From Aphrophora alni (taxonomy: Eukaryota > Arthropoda > Insecta > Hemiptera > Aphrophoridae): a stretch of DNA of 64,000 nt. The stretch covers positions 86,142,890 through 86,206,889 of the forward strand of contig OY740774.1 of assembly GCA_963513935.1 (NCBI GenBank), in the 5' to 3' direction. Below the pieces are notes generated by a model. It was given only the letters and a program-made list of their open reading frames with translations. It made no database searches and had not been told where the DNA came from. Shown in pieces: positions 45,600 through 56,859 of the stretch (the stretch's first letter is position 1; the number at the start of each line of letters is the position of its first letter). A program made the translations under genes and the position numbers.

Positions 45600-47255
45600 A
45601 TCACTAAGTACGAAAAATGTATTACCTTCTAGTCGTGCAATTCGTGAAACCAAAAACACAGCTATTACATTCAGTAAGTTGACAGAAGTGATGGTAGCGC
45701 TTCCAGTGACTTCATTTAGTATCTCATCACTACTCGACTCAAACTTGATTTGTTTTGCTTTAAGATAAGCAAGTTATCTGTATAAATGTCTACATGCTTT
45801 TAAAAAATTTAAGTAATTTCTGTAATTTTAAAGCTCTCATTTTTTTATTAATTTTAACATCGTTAAATCACACCAGAAATTCCAAAACATATTAGCTAAA
45901 TATGTCATTCTTAGAAAAAGCGTAACATTTTTCAATATATATTTTTACGAGAAATAAAATGGTGCAATTCTCTTCTAATAATTATAAATATTAGGAGTTT
46001 ATAATAACACAGAATAGGAGTCGAAGTGATGGCGTTTCAATCTATGGAAACTATAGGCTATCAAGTAAATGTACTATTCACTAGTTCCTAGAGTAAACTT
46101 TTAGTTGTTGCTTAATCCGTAATACACGATTGCTCAAATTTATAAGTCATTGGATTATTTTGTTAATCTGAACAATCGGTAGTAAATATAAATATTTTTT
46201 CAATACTTAATGTATTTTAGAATATATTTTTATTTAAACGTCGTGCAACATACAAACCAGGTACTTTTAAAAAGCTCGAAAATCTGAATTAAAAAAATGT
46301 GATAGTATCACTGAGATCTGAACCGGTAGTTAAAGTGGAACCTACTTAAACAGCGTTCTATTTGAAAATAACAGCATTGGACATTTGACCGCTCTATAGC
46401 TATCTTGAGCAAATCACGCTAGTTTAACCCCAAAGACGTATTCGGACTGTTCAGGTAACAAGGCGTGTTGTGAAGTGCTGTCTTATTTTAATTTTCGGTT
46501 TTAATATTAAATTTAAAAATTAACATGGTTGGGGAATAATGTTCAGGGGTTTTCTGGAGGCCCAATCTACAAATCGGACGCGTTATTTGTTTGTTTTTTA
46601 TAATCGAGACGAGATTGAGAATAAGCCACACTCAAGACATTGTATAATCATTAATAATTAGTTAATTACGTAATGCATTAAAGAATTAATCTCTTCAAAG
46701 TAGGGTAACGTATGGTGTAACGAGTAGACCACGTAAATGTGAGCATGTTAGACCTAAATACGGCCTTGGGCCAAAGTAGTACATTATCAAAAACTTAGAG
46801 AGTAGGCTAGAGCTAAAGGTAATGTTGCCGTCGAAAATTGGTATACAATCGATACAAAATGGTCAAGAAGTGTTCTACGATTAAAAATAATAGTTATTAC
46901 TAAAATCGTTGCACAAACTTTCTTACAGACAATAGGCTACTCAAAACCAAATAAAAATAACGGAAACTATCGCCAATAAAGAGATTTTGGTAGTTGTGAA
47001 AAAACCAATGATGATATTTAACAAAATATATTTATATCTATAAATAAAGGGTCGAATCTTGCTTCGCTTATACCATGAATAAGTCCTCAAGTTAAGTCGT
47101 ATTTGATTAAAATAAAACTTTTAGTCATGGCTTTCAAGTTTTGTTTGATTTAATAGTCATATTTAAAAATTTGCATTTATGCATAAAAATGTTTTCGCCA
47201 TTATTTTCAACTGTTTATTTTATATTTATTAGGTAAAAGAATACCAGTTTAATTT
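45600..47255. other. AT-rich stretch, no gene recognised
   Basis: I see no supported gene or complete mobile element. Confidence 0.45.
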
Positions 47256-47259
47256 GAAT

Positions 47260-47480
47260 CCAAGTTACATTAAAAAAAGTTCTACAGATGTGTTCTACTA
47301 TTTGCGTAATGTAACAACCTATCCACTCTGCTTTTTCACTCTCAACAAAAAGAAAAGAAACGAAATGTTACGGAATTCCTTTTATAATAAATGAACTCAA
47401 ACTGAGATAACTCCAAACACAGTCTATGAAAGTATAGTTCAAAGAAATGTTATTATACACAAAACAAATACAAGTCAAAA
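47260..47480 (+). repeat. Direct repeat paired with 42740-43000
   Basis: This is the second copy of the repeat described at 42740-43000, shorter by about 40 bp because the ATGTAAATATATGTATA and adjacent segments are missing. Confidence 0.65.
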
Positions 47481-47839
47481 GAATTCAGTTTTGGTTTCTC
47501 TGTTTTTGTAATCAGACTAAAATCTTTATATCTACAGTATTTGGTTGTTTGCTATGGTAGGTTTATCAAAAAATAATACAATTCAAGCTTTGTTTAAATA
47601 AAATATAATAATAAAAAGCTCTGCAGAACCACCTCCATCTTAGATTTATCAAATAAGTATAATGTTACACGAATAAGAGAATAATATAAAAGAATTGACA
47701 TTACAAAAATACGAATTGTTCTCATATTTTTAGTTTAATATTGGTATTAATGTGGTATTAGAAAATAATACTTTCAGTAAGTGAATTTTATTTAATATTG
47801 AAAACTTTTCGGCGTTTGCATGAATATGTAAAAAAACCT

Positions 47840-48060
47840 AACCCACAATTTACACATCCTCGTTCATACAACTTTACACCGTATATTGTGTATTTTTTCT
47901 TTTTAAATCAAGACTAACTCTTTTAAATATTTTTTATTTTTTTATTTCTGTGATCGCAGAATCACAGTGGAGATTCTTTTATAAAGAATATGACATACTT
48001 TTTAGTAAACATTAAAATACGAAGCAAATAAATGTCAAAGGATATATTAAAAATAACACT
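47840..48060 (+). repeat. Direct repeat, copy 1 (paired with 48850-49075)
   Basis: It shares with the second copy AATTTACACATCCTCGTTCA, ATTTCTGTGATCGCAGAATC, CACAGTGGAGATTCTTTTAT, AAAGAATATGACATAC and TTAGTAAACATTAAAATACG. By eye the copies are about 85% identical and lie 1.0 kb apart in the same orientation. Confidence 0.75.
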
Positions 48061-48344
48061 TTCTCATTTCCAGAATCAAATAAAAAACAAATGAAAACCT
48101 TCATTAAGAATTTCACTTCGACAGTTGTCAATCAAAAAGTAAAAATGATCCCTTTATATGAATATTGTAATTAATATTTTACCAATAATAAATTAACGAA
48201 CATTTTTGGAGAGATTGCGACCAATAATTTTTGTTTGCGTCCATAGAGGATACATTTGAATATAATTTGATCAAAATCGTTTCACCAGATTTTCAGAAAA
48301 GAGGAATTTTCTCTTCTTTGTCTGTATGACAGTTACTCACAAAA

Positions 48345-48850
48345 GTAAAGATTGTATGCCCGCCTGTCTATAAGTAGCTACAAGGACAAGACGATACATC
48401 CTGTATATTTCAAACTTTACATTTATACTGTTAGTATTAACCCAAAGTAGGGAAAAAATATAGCGGTAATAAATAAAATGACCTTCTGGTAATTAAAGGG
48501 AAAAAAGATTGCATTACATTTTTAATTAGAATATTATTTGTGGGTTATTAAATAAAACTAGAAGTTATTCTGAAATGTATGTTTATTTGACGAAAAAATA
48601 ATATGTTGGCACTAAACTAAAGAGATAGCTAACATACCCCACCCCTCTAATTTAAACACGGCGTGACTTATAAATATTTAAAAAAAATGGATTTGAAATT
48701 AAATTGCATGGCGAAATCATATATTATACTTTCTGTATGACGAATACAACTTAATTTATCCATACATTGAGAATGCGTAGAGTATGAGTTTTAAAAGTTT
48801 TGTGAGATGTGAAACAAATTCAAGTCATTAAAAGATGGATTGGATCTTCA
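48345..48850 (+). repeat. Copy of the roughly 440-bp repeat unit
   Basis: It contains CCTGTCTATAAGTA, AAGACGATACATCCTGTATA, AATGACCTTCTGGTAATTAA, AATAATATGTTGGCACTAAA, GCATGGCGAAATCATATATT, GAGAATGCGTAGAGTATGAG and ATTAAAAGATGGATTGGATC. The last five blocks recur in the same order at 62750-63135, about 85% identical by eye. The first part matches 36244-36440. Confidence 0.75.
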
Positions 48851-49075
48851 TTAACCTATAATTTACACATACTCGTTCATACAACATAACATCGTATATT
48901 TATATTTTTTTCATTTCAAAAGAGGAATAACTCTTTTGATTAAATTATCTTTTATCTAAATTTCTGTGATCGAAGAACCACAGTGGAGATTCTTTTATAA
49001 AGAATATAACCTACATTTTAGTAAACATTAAAATACGATGCAAATCAATGTCAAAGAATATGTTAAAAAAGCACA
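48850..49075 (+). repeat. Direct repeat, copy 2 (paired with 47840-48060)
   Basis: This second copy begins immediately after the 440-bp unit. The arrangement A, spacer, unit, A' suggests either a segmental duplication or insertion of the unit between long flanking repeats. Confidence 0.7.
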
Positions 49076-49099
49076 TCGAAAGGCGTCCTCGCTACGGTT

Positions 49100-50470
49100 T
49101 ATCGATTAATTATAGAGTTACAATACACACGATATTGATGATGTAGTTTTCCGTTCTCTACCTGACTCTATAGATGGACAAATTTTACTCAAGTATAGCT
49201 TTTTAGATTCCAAATTGGCCTCTGTCGTTCCAATAAATCTGGTTTATGAGTTTATCTGTAAAAATAAAATAAACTTGTTTTAAAATACTTAATTTCTCAA
49301 AATAGGCTAAACCGATTTCGTTCAATTTTGGTGAAGTGTTTGGACCAAACCTGTGTGCAAAGATTCAAGACAAAAAATATACTCTTCAGGACAAAATAAC
49401 AAAATACAAAAATCATTACAACAGTAATAAAAAAACTCTATTTTGTCTACAGCTGACACTGAAGACGTATTTATAAATGAAGTTTACGTCTTAATTTAAA
49501 TATTTTCCCAAGATGGCGTCCATGACATTTAAATTTTCCACTGACAATACAAAAATCAAATTTTCTTGTTTGATTAGTTTAGGGTGTTGGTTGAGTAGGA
49601 AATTTCGTGCAATCTTTTTACACCGTTACCTCATTATAACCAATAGCACTAAAAGTTACAATTCGATTTACACAAGTACGTTTCGTTTATTGCCAACTAA
49701 ATATTAAACAAACTATACTTCTAACCAGTTCAGAATAGTTAAATTATCTGGTCACTAAACAAAACAATCAACTAACGTATATAAAAGCTCACAACAGCCT
49801 CAAGAGACGGTATTACATTTACATAATACATTCTGTTAAATGTAACAAAACAAAATAAATGTATAAATTGTACAAAAGCTTGGAGGGAGGGGAGGGGTGT
49901 ATCTTGTGTTTTGGAACGTGATCGCATTTCTTGGCATCCGTATCCGGGATAAAATGTATGTATTCCACCATTGCCTACATTATTAACAACTAGCGGTTTT
50001 TATGTTTTATATTATACAATACAACGTTTTTATGCAGACGCATTGTCTATAAGAGTTTGTTTGTTTTTTCCATTAAACAAGTTACAAATTAAATAGTCTT
50101 GTTCATGTACAGCTAAATAGATGAAATGGTACATCAGTGGCGATTCGTTCCTGTAGGATGTGAATATCATCCTAAATTTAAAAAATAAACGATTTGTTTA
50201 GAAAATAAAATTGTATAAATATCTGTAAATAATAAATTTAGAAGTAATCCAACCGTTGAATAGTATCAACGCTATTGCTTAATAAAAGCGTCTCTTTGTG
50301 ATGACATTAAAAGGTGCTTTGTTACATGAACTGCCTAGTAGCGCGAAATGTATTATTATAGAGTTATAACATATACGATATTGAAGATGTAGTTTTTTTA
50401 TTGATAGAAGGGCCAGGATTCACTGTCGTGGATTTGCCTATCAGGTATATAGCTTATTCTGTACCCTCGT
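49100..50470. other. AT-rich stretch, no gene recognised
   Basis: No gene is supported. ATTATAGAGTTACAATACAC...GATATTGATGATGTAGTTTT at 49108-49170 recurs with changes at 50352-50402. A G-rich patch lies near 49883-49900. Confidence 0.45.
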
Positions 50471-50479
50471 TCAAAGGAC

Positions 50480-51010
50480 CTTTTTTATTAAACCACTCTA
50501 TGGTTTTTTGGAAAACTATGAAATGCTTCAAATGTTGTTGTCTTGTTTCCCTATCTGTCAAAACTTCGTAGAGTGTTTACGGATTCAAATCGTTACCTCT
50601 CCAGAACTTATCAGTCAAAAACTACGTGTTGAGCCGTTTCCACAACTGCATTAAAATCCTACACAAAGATCTGGTGTGTGACCCAGGTTTGTGTAGATGG
50701 CTATGGAAAATCCAGTGACTAGTAAGGAATCCAGTCACTTCCGCAAATCAGCCCTGTTCACTCTACAAGCCTCCTCTGTATGGAGTCTTAACGGTCCTTT
50801 GAGAATCCTGTTAAACATTGCCATTCCTTCTCATCCAAAAATTCTTATGTTCCTGCAAAACCCATTTAGAGACACGCCTATCTGCTAAGGTAGAAGGTAT
50901 AGTAAAGCCGTCTATCTGTGCGCGCGAACCCTTCGCTACTATCTTGGCAGAAAACATACTGATGGAGAGCCCATGGGCATTGTTTGCTCCTTTCCGCCCG
51001 ACCCGACACT
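50480..51010 (-). pseudogene. Decayed C-terminus of a second non-LTR retrotransposon family
   Basis: The minus strand reads LLVTGFSIAIYTNLGHTPDLCV, then NAVVETAQHVVFD. The family pattern is Q-x-L-T-G-H-G-x-F-x-x-Y-L-x-x-x-G-x-x-x-x-P-x-C...V-E-T-A-E-H-V-x-F-x-C-P, typical of R1/Jockey-type polyprotein tails without RNase H. The upstream part (about 50780-51000) probably holds further C-terminal coding sequence. Stops and frameshifts are frequent. It differs from the RNase H-type tails at 14.3, 30.3 and 40.3 kb. Confidence 0.7.
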
Positions 51011-51216
51011 AATTTTGTGCTGTGTTATTATGCCATACTAAAAGGGATGTTTATAAAGGCAATGTAAATATGTATCAGACTATGTTTTACAGTATTATGA
51101 AATATTAAATGTACCAAATCATATTAGCATGTCTTTCATTATGATAAATATAAATACAAATTATAATTATAAAATATTGAAATGGATATGTACTATCAAA
51201 AAAAATTGTATGTGTG

Positions 51217-51396
51217 ACAACAACCTAAATTAAAACGACATACGTTATTCAAGAATTAAATGAATTTGTAAATAAATGTAAGTTATGTTAATATACTTTG
51301 TTTTTAACAATTAAAATAAACATACATTTAAATAAGAAATATTCAGGTGTGGCTACAACAACCTAAATTAAAACGTAACACGTTAGTCAAGAATTA
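51217..51396. repeat. Short direct repeat beside the transposon's left end
   Basis: ACAACAACCTAAATTAAAAC at 51217 recurs at 51355, a period of 138 bp. Both continue to TCAAGAATTAA. In the second copy that TTAA is the transposon boundary; in the first it runs on into ATGAATTTG. The duplication therefore ends at, or predates, the insertion point. Confidence 0.75.
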
Positions 51397-51537
51397 ACCC
51401 TAGATTACTACTCTTAGTTCATTGTTACGTGATCACTATTCATTCATAAATTTTACTACTTTCTGTTTTTATTTTTATTGTTTTTTTAAAAACTTTACTT
51501 TAGTGTTGACTATTTTTTTATATTAAGTCCTTTATTG
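51394..51537. repeat. Left terminal inverted repeat
   Basis: This 144-bp repeat, from TTAACCCTAG to TTTATTG, pairs with 52404-52546. The outermost 17 bases inside CCCTAG are also seen at 45573-45589. Confidence 0.9.
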
Positions 51538-51756
51538 TTTTTAAGTGTTTTTAAAAATATTTAACAATAAACTCCTACATATTTTAACTGTAAATATATG
51601 TCTTTTAATACCACTACAAGTACGTTTTAAAAAAATAATAATTCTTGGAAAAAAATCGAAAAAAATATAAATATTATTTTATTGGAAAAATTAATCGGAT
51701 ATTTATAAAATACATCATTTATAAGTGTTTAATTTATATAAAAATAGAAAAATGAT

Positions 51757-52518
51757 TTACAATAAGTTCATTAGGTAGAATGCCAAAAATGCCAAAATTA
51801 GAGTCATGTCTTCACTGAGAATCACATTCCTTGCAGTGAATAATATGTGACTTGTTGCTTTCCACGTTGTCAACGCATTGGAGACAAATCCTTTCTCTCC
51901 GCCAGCGTGGATGATTATATCAGTCGGGTTCCCCTTTGATACTGGTGATCGAACTCCTTGGTTCGAATCGTCTGACCAAGATTGTGATTTGATATGAGTC
52001 GACAGAACATATGTTTCATCGAAAAATATAATCGGTCTATATTGCTCCCTGTAACGTTTAATAGTTCTTAAATAAGTAATCCGTTTTTCACGGATATCGG
52101 ATTTCTCAGCCAACAATTTTCTATTATTCTTCGTTTTCCTCCACTTGAAACCCATGTCATTCAAGATATTACGTAAACTTGTTTTTCCACCCTTAAAATT
52201 GATGCTTTCTTTCAGTTCGTTCAATAATAAATTTACAGTTGGAAGAGAGTTCTTTTGCAAATGGAAATTATAAATTGTACGTCTAATTACACATTTTTCA
52301 AAATCGTCTAAACATGTTTTTGATCGTCCTGGGCGTTTCTTTGGCGTAAGGAAGTTTCTCGCTTCATCCTCATTATTACTTTTCAGTGTTTTAAGCTCCT
52401 TACCAATAAAGGATTTAATATAAAAAATAGTCAACAGTAAAGTAAAGTTTAAAAAATAATAATAAAAATAAAAACAGAATGTAGTAAAATTTATGAATGA
52501 ATAGTGATCACGTAACAA
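51757..52518 (-). pseudogene. Truncated IS630-Tc1-mariner-type transposase
   Basis: The 253-codon frame is the longest credible coding region in the window. Residues 1-45 are translated from the right terminal repeat and begin at TTG, so the true start is unknown or lost. Residues 60-130 are basic and helical (KKRPGRSKTCLDDF..., SLRNILNDMGFKWRKT) and fit paired helix-turn-helix DNA binding. Residues 133-223 match the start of the DDE catalytic domain: RKLLAEKSDI, YLRTIKRYRE, RPIIFFDETYV (first catalytic Asp about residue 167), SPVSKGNPTDIIIHAGGEKGFV. The family continues with GDYH-x-x-MN and later D-N-A-P-Y-H and a final acidic residue. Here the match stops after WKATSH and the last 30 residues are unrelated, so the second and third catalytic residues are missing. 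A deletion of several hundred bases is inferred. Confidence 0.85.
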
Positions 52519-52546
52519 TGAACTAAGAGTAGTAATCTAGGGTTAA
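52404..52546. repeat. Right terminal inverted repeat
   Basis: This 143-bp partner of 51394-51537 ends AGTAATCTAGGGTTAA. Lying upstream of the transposase on the minus strand, it would contain any promoter. Confidence 0.9.
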
Positions 52547-52689
52547 GATGTAACAAAACAAAATGGGTCAGGTAGCCCAGCAGATGGACGGTGAAAGTGA
52601 GGGTCTATAAATCTATTACCGGCATCGAAGGTTTCGACTGAAAAACCTATGTTTTTAGAAAAGAGCCCCCGCACCCCCTCTCGCCTTTC

Positions 52690-52995
52690 AACCCAACCAC
52701 CAGCCTGCGCGCACAGTTAAACGGTCGTACTGTACTCCACAGGCAGGTTCTGGGCCATTGGAGGTGAATTTAGTTTCTTTTTGGCACACATGTTTGCCTC
52801 TTCATTCAATTCAATACTCTGAGGACCCTGGGACCAACAACAGATTTTTTTTTGGTTTTTGCCAGGGTTTTCAGGGCGATATGTTAGTCCCACACTATAC
52901 TAGAAGTATAATTGTGTTTTACCAAAGCGAGAAGTGATGGTCTACTGTCTGAGATTATATAGATGGTGTTATCATAGTTGCCACTATATATAACT
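52690..52995 (-). pseudogene. Decayed RNase H domain of a non-LTR retrotransposon
   Basis: The minus strand reads YIISDSRPSLLALVKHNYTSSIVWD, then LAKTKKNLLLVPGSSEY, then a shifted frame with EEANMCAKKETKFTSNGPEPACGVQY. This follows the RNase H order: SDSxxAxxAL, VWD/E, LxWVPGHxGxxGNEEAD, GPEPxxGxx. The second catalytic Asp (SDS) is kept, the PGH-x-G motif is broken, and stops intervene. It lies just outside the right end of the 51.4-52.5 kb transposon. Confidence 0.75.
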
Positions 52996-53237
52996 ATCTT
53001 ATTAATTGTTAATTTTGCTTATTTGGTTTAGAATTGTTGTCAACAAATTTTCTATCGTATAATTTATTAAAATACATATCCTGTTGTGGGCTTGGGATTG
53101 TTTGACAGCTTTTTATTTAGTGATGTGTGGTTAGCACGGGGAGTTTTCGTAGCCCTAATTTGAGTTTTCATTACCAAGATTCGCAATTAATCGTAGCTCC
53201 CCACGATAGTGGGTCGTAATTTTTTTAAAAGTATTCA

Positions 53238-53310
53238 CGAGGATCAAACGCGAAACCTCTTTTATTCAAGGCGAGAGCTTTATCTACCAGTCGTATAGTC
53301 TACATAAATG
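53238..53310 (-). mobile_element. tRNA-like SINE head remnant
   Basis: On the minus strand, TGGTAGATAAAGCTCTCGCC resembles a tRNA D arm and A box, and GAGGTTTCGCGTTTGATCC resembles a T arm and B box, with CTTGAATAAAAG between in the anticodon-arm position. The arms no longer pair well, so a working tRNA is unlikely and an old tRNA-derived SINE or tRNA pseudogene fits better. Confidence 0.45.
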
Positions 53311-53960
53311 TAGATTAATTTGTTGTGCAAGAAATCATCATCACCAATTTACCTAAATAAGTTGAATATTTTTCTATTTTGTTGGGTATAAAATCTGTAG
53401 ATTTTGTGCACACTTATATATGTGTGTTCAGATTTTTAAAACAAAAACAAAAATGTGTTGCTAAAGTAAAATAAATCATCAAATAATGTGTCAAAACAAA
53501 GTGGCTAACAATTTTGATTGAGACAAATGATTCTTCCTTATTTTTGAAAAATATATTTCAAAATCTTATTTGGAATGAATTGGAAAAACACTATATTTCA
53601 ATATTATCATTATTGTTATTATTATTTTTTTTATGAACTCTTTTGCCTAAACCATAAAAAAAAAGTCAATTTTTTAACAGATTAGATAAAAATTTGACAG
53701 AAAAACAGAAAATAATTGCTACTTCAAAAAAACGCGCATGTCCACGTTACATACACACATTTATTAATACAGGCTCACACAAATGTGTATGCTCACGCCC
53801 ACATACATGTGCAACCTCATGTTTACGCACACGTGCGCACACATACATCATGAATAATGACTGCACTATATTTTCCAACAAAACAACAATATATTATGTA
53901 ACTACTAAACATAAATTATTATTAAAAAGATTTTCAACGAATATGCCGTCTTTCTTAAGT

Positions 53961-53961
<1 letters not shown>

Positions 53962-54007
<46 letters not shown>
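53962..54007. repeat. Poly(T) tract, 46 bases
   Basis: A long T run followed by ATTTTTTTTTTATTAC. It could be a minus-strand poly(A) tail of a retroposed copy whose body would lie to the right, but that sequence is not recognisable. Confidence 0.9.
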
Positions 54008-54009
<2 letters not shown>

Positions 54010-54585
54010 TTTTTTTTTTATTACAAACTTGAGAATGGCATCAATCTCTTAATAACTTACAATATAAAATTTAAAACACATCTCTTTAAATTTTCTACAG
54101 TGGTAAAATGGAGATTACATGTTTTATAAATGTAAAAATAGTTTGTTTCAATCGTAAAACAATTCATTTTACATGTGTAAAACAAATATTTGTAATCAAA
54201 AAACACATTATCCAAATATCCTTAACCTAGGAGAAGGAAAATGAAGTACCTCGGAGACAAACAGATACAATATTGAGGCTACCATCATATGTTGATTAAC
54301 AGTCATTAATATATTAAATCTAACAGCATATGTTTTATTAAGCTAATACGTTTTCCTTTAAGAGAATATTTATTTGCTTTGATTGGTTTGATATTATATG
54401 TGAGTGTGCGTGTTGGTGGGTGTGTATTTCTCACGAATACATTATAAATTATTACATCCTTGTAACAAATCAAAAGAAACCTAAAAAGAGATTAAAAACT
54501 CTTACAAAAATGAGAAATAATACAACACACATTTCATTATAAAATGTTATTACTAAAAAGTTATTAATAGAACATCAAACATTCT
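54008..54585. other. AT-rich stretch, no gene recognised
   Basis: Nothing beyond AT-rich sequence and a G/T-rich patch near 54400-54425 can be supported. Confidence 0.45.
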
Positions 54586-54589
54586 TTAT

Positions 54590-55150
54590 TAAAATAGCCA
54601 TTAGAAAAGTCACAATGAATATAATGAATAAAATTGGTTCCAAAACTGTGTCTTGTGGTCCCATATTTAGGTACCCCTCCCCCCTATTACTAATAACAGT
54701 GCCAACTGTAATATATACTATGTCCTTTTAGTGAGATAGCTGGAAAACCATTAATGAGGAACTCCACAATCCGAAAACACATAAAGCAAAACGTCATGTT
54801 GAGCTGTATCAAAAGTTTTCAAGTTATAGAAAAATAACCGCTAACATTCTACAGCTTCGTGGATTCAGAGCTCGACTGTAGTGAGTAAGTGGGCGTAGCA
54901 ACCCCGATGCTAGGGGATTTTATTTGATGTTATTTTCTTCCCTTTTTTTTTTTTTCAACCTAGCGATTTTTGCCTTTAAACAACAAGCAAACCCCTTCCC
55001 GAACCACTCATTATGTAACTAATTAAACCATTCTCTGTCGTACTCCCTTCCATGAAATTGTATTGATTCTTAGTGACAGTATTTGAAAAACTCCAAACAT
55101 AGTAATTATCTTGCTCTAAGGTATTTTGACTTTTTTCTATATACGTAGTG
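54590..55150 (-). pseudogene. Decayed reverse transcriptase domain of a non-LTR retrotransposon
   Basis: On the minus strand, MFGVFQILSLRIN near 55100 looks like a degraded FGFRKG-x-ST motif. FFYNLKTFDTAQHDVLL near 54820 corresponds to motif A (L-x-L-S-K-A-F-D-T-V-D-H), with its catalytic Asp kept. GPQDTVLEPILFIIFIVTF at 54600-54660 corresponds to PQG-x-x-LGP-x-LF-x-x-Y-I-N-D. The following F/YADD motif is not found, so the copy ends or diverges there. A T-rich insertion near 54940 interrupts the frame. The style is CR1/Jockey-like. Confidence 0.8.
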
Positions 55151-55733
55151 TAAAAGTTTGTGATAGGTCAATAAATATGTCGCGTTTTTTAGTGATATAT
55201 AAGTTTTTGTAAAGTCTGTGTGTTATGTGTGGAGTTCTACAAAGCCAAAACGTGTTGATAGATTTTAATGAAATTTGATCTGTGAGAATATTTAGACCAT
55301 ATCTCAGGATTTGTTTTAATTTTTTTTTATTATTAGACTAAATTTTGTACGTAGTAACTGCAAGATATTACACATAAAACATAAGATATTCAAATTTTCT
55401 CATAATCGGGTATAACTATTTTGATAAAATTTTGCTGTAAGGGTAAAAGTATTGGTCACGGTTGCTCCAAAAATGCTTGCTCGTGAGTTACAGGTAAAAA
55501 GGCTATTAGAATGACGTCATTTCTCAAAATCGGCTCTACCAATTGGGTTTACATTTTTCGTGAAACGTAAATATAATCGTAAGCAAAATAAAGAAGGTAA
55601 TATAAAAGCCGGTAAGGAATAATATCTAAAAAGCGAAAACTAATCTTGAGCTGAATCACTTTTAAACTTTAATAGTTTATGTATTTTAGTGAGCCCAAAA
55701 CGAATATATCCACAATGAACACAACGCATATTT

Positions 55734-55734
<1 letters not shown>
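55151..55734. other. AT-rich stretch with a diffuse dispersed repeat
   Basis: TTTCTCATAATCGGG near 55397 and TTTCTCAAAATCGGCTCTAC near 55522, each followed by a GATAAAATTT or similar segment, belong to a diffuse repeat also seen near 8350, 13555, 23950, 41695, 49295, 62320 and 63800-63995. No gene is seen. Confidence 0.45.

Positions 55735-55787
<53 letters not shown>
55735..55787. repeat. (AT)n microsatellite
   Basis: A clean AT dinucleotide tract of about 53 bp. Confidence 0.95.
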
Positions 55788-55789
<2 letters not shown>

Positions 55790-55924
55790 GACAATAAAAT
55801 AAATAAAAACTGTAACAAGTACAACCAGCAGATATATTTTTGCCATTAATATTTAACTTTGTTCCTTCAAATTGATTAGTTTTTTGATTGCTAATCTCTA
55901 TTCTTTACCCTACATTTTGATGTA

Positions 55925-56150
55925 CACTCTTTACTACCCTCAGTGACTGACCTCGGTGAATACGGGCGTGGAAATCCCGAGGTAAACTAGCTGGTTCTAC
56001 ACCTTTTTTATGTAGTCTTAGGATAGATCCTCCTTTTCATCTATCCTATCTTTGTCAACTTTTATTTTTCTTCGATTGTGACGCTGTTTTAGTAGAGTGT
56101 TTAAGGGACTCTGTCTTATGTTTTTTCCTTCTTTTTTTAATTTTTTTATA
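55925..56150 (+). repeat. LINE 3'-terminal fragment
   Basis: This is one of the fuller copies: CAGTGACTGACCTCGGTGAA, TACGGGCGTGGAAATCCCGA, AACTAGCTGGTTCTACACCT, TTTTATGTAGTCTTAGGATA, then a T-rich end (TTCCTTCTTTTTTTAATTTT). It is plus-sense and contains no recognisable coding sequence. Confidence 0.65.
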
Positions 56151-56855
56151 ATAAGACTATGATGAACAAAAGGTTCATACCATCACTAAGAAAGTAGTAA
56201 TATTGTAGACAACTGCATGATGTACATTCATACTAATATGTTTTACAATTAAAAAGCTTGTTTCTTTAATTTAGTATAATATGTCAATAATATGAACAAA
56301 AAATATAAATATTATGATTAGTTGCGTATTGCTTCGCCTATCACGTCTTTATTTGGATCATTCCAACCCACAATGCGTCAACTGCAGTAACTGTCCTACA
56401 TTTTATCATATTCATAGTTTCATATACAGTAAATAGTTTATAACTTCCGGTTTATGAAGGACTTCATTTATAATTTCTTATCAACGGTAGAGGAAAAAGA
56501 GATTATAATTTACAGCTGTCATAAGATTGTTTTACAGCTGACAGTAAATAACTGTTATTTTATTACCAGTAATTATTTTTTATAGTTGTTAAGTGCTATT
56601 TAAATGGATCAATGGAAAGACAACTTGTTCACGTTTACACACTCGTGTGCATGATAAAAAACCTGTCTGCTATCTAATCATCTAATTTTTTATATAGAAG
56701 ATTGTTGTTTTATAGTATTTTTTGTGAGAATATATAGCCTTTTTGTGTTTTTTATAACTAATGATTTTGTGAACAAATCTACCATGTTGGATGTTTTATT
56801 ACGTTCAATAAACCGTTCTTGTAAACCCAATGTGGTTACAGTCTAGCACCCGTTG
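56151..56855. other. AT-rich stretch, no gene recognised
   Basis: I see no supported gene. CAGCTGTCATAAGATTGTTT and CAGCTGACAG near 56513-56543 form a short near-repeat. Confidence 0.4.
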
Positions 56856-56859
56856 TGAC

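Larger units (their letters stand above)
51394..52546 (-). mobile_element. 1.15-kb DNA transposon with 144-bp terminal inverted repeats
   Basis: Left repeat 51394-51537 and right repeat 52404-52546 are inverted copies with few differences. They start TTAACCCTAGATTACTACTC and share GTTACGTGATCACTATTCAT. The boundary is TTAA on both sides. It can be read as a TA target duplication with ACCCTAG ends (IS630-Tc1-mariner style) or as a TTAA duplication with CCCTAG ends (piggyBac style). The encoded protein is DDE of the IS630-Tc1-mariner type, so I prefer the TA reading. The well-kept repeats suggest recent mobility, but the transposase is truncated, so this copy would need help in trans. Confidence 0.85.

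Noticed and set aside
50697..51012. Two plus-strand frames of 63 and 64 codons
   Set aside because: They are shadows of the minus-strand LINE C-terminus at 50480-51010.
51394..52546. Calling the 1.15-kb transposon a piggyBac element from its TTAA-CCCTAG ends
   Set aside because: The encoded protein is of IS630-Tc1-mariner type, and TTAA also contains the TA duplication expected for that group.
53694..54032. 112-codon frame with a poly-Phe tail
   Set aside because: It runs into the poly(T) tract; the upstream part is His/Thr/Cys-rich from CA-type simple sequence and matches nothing.
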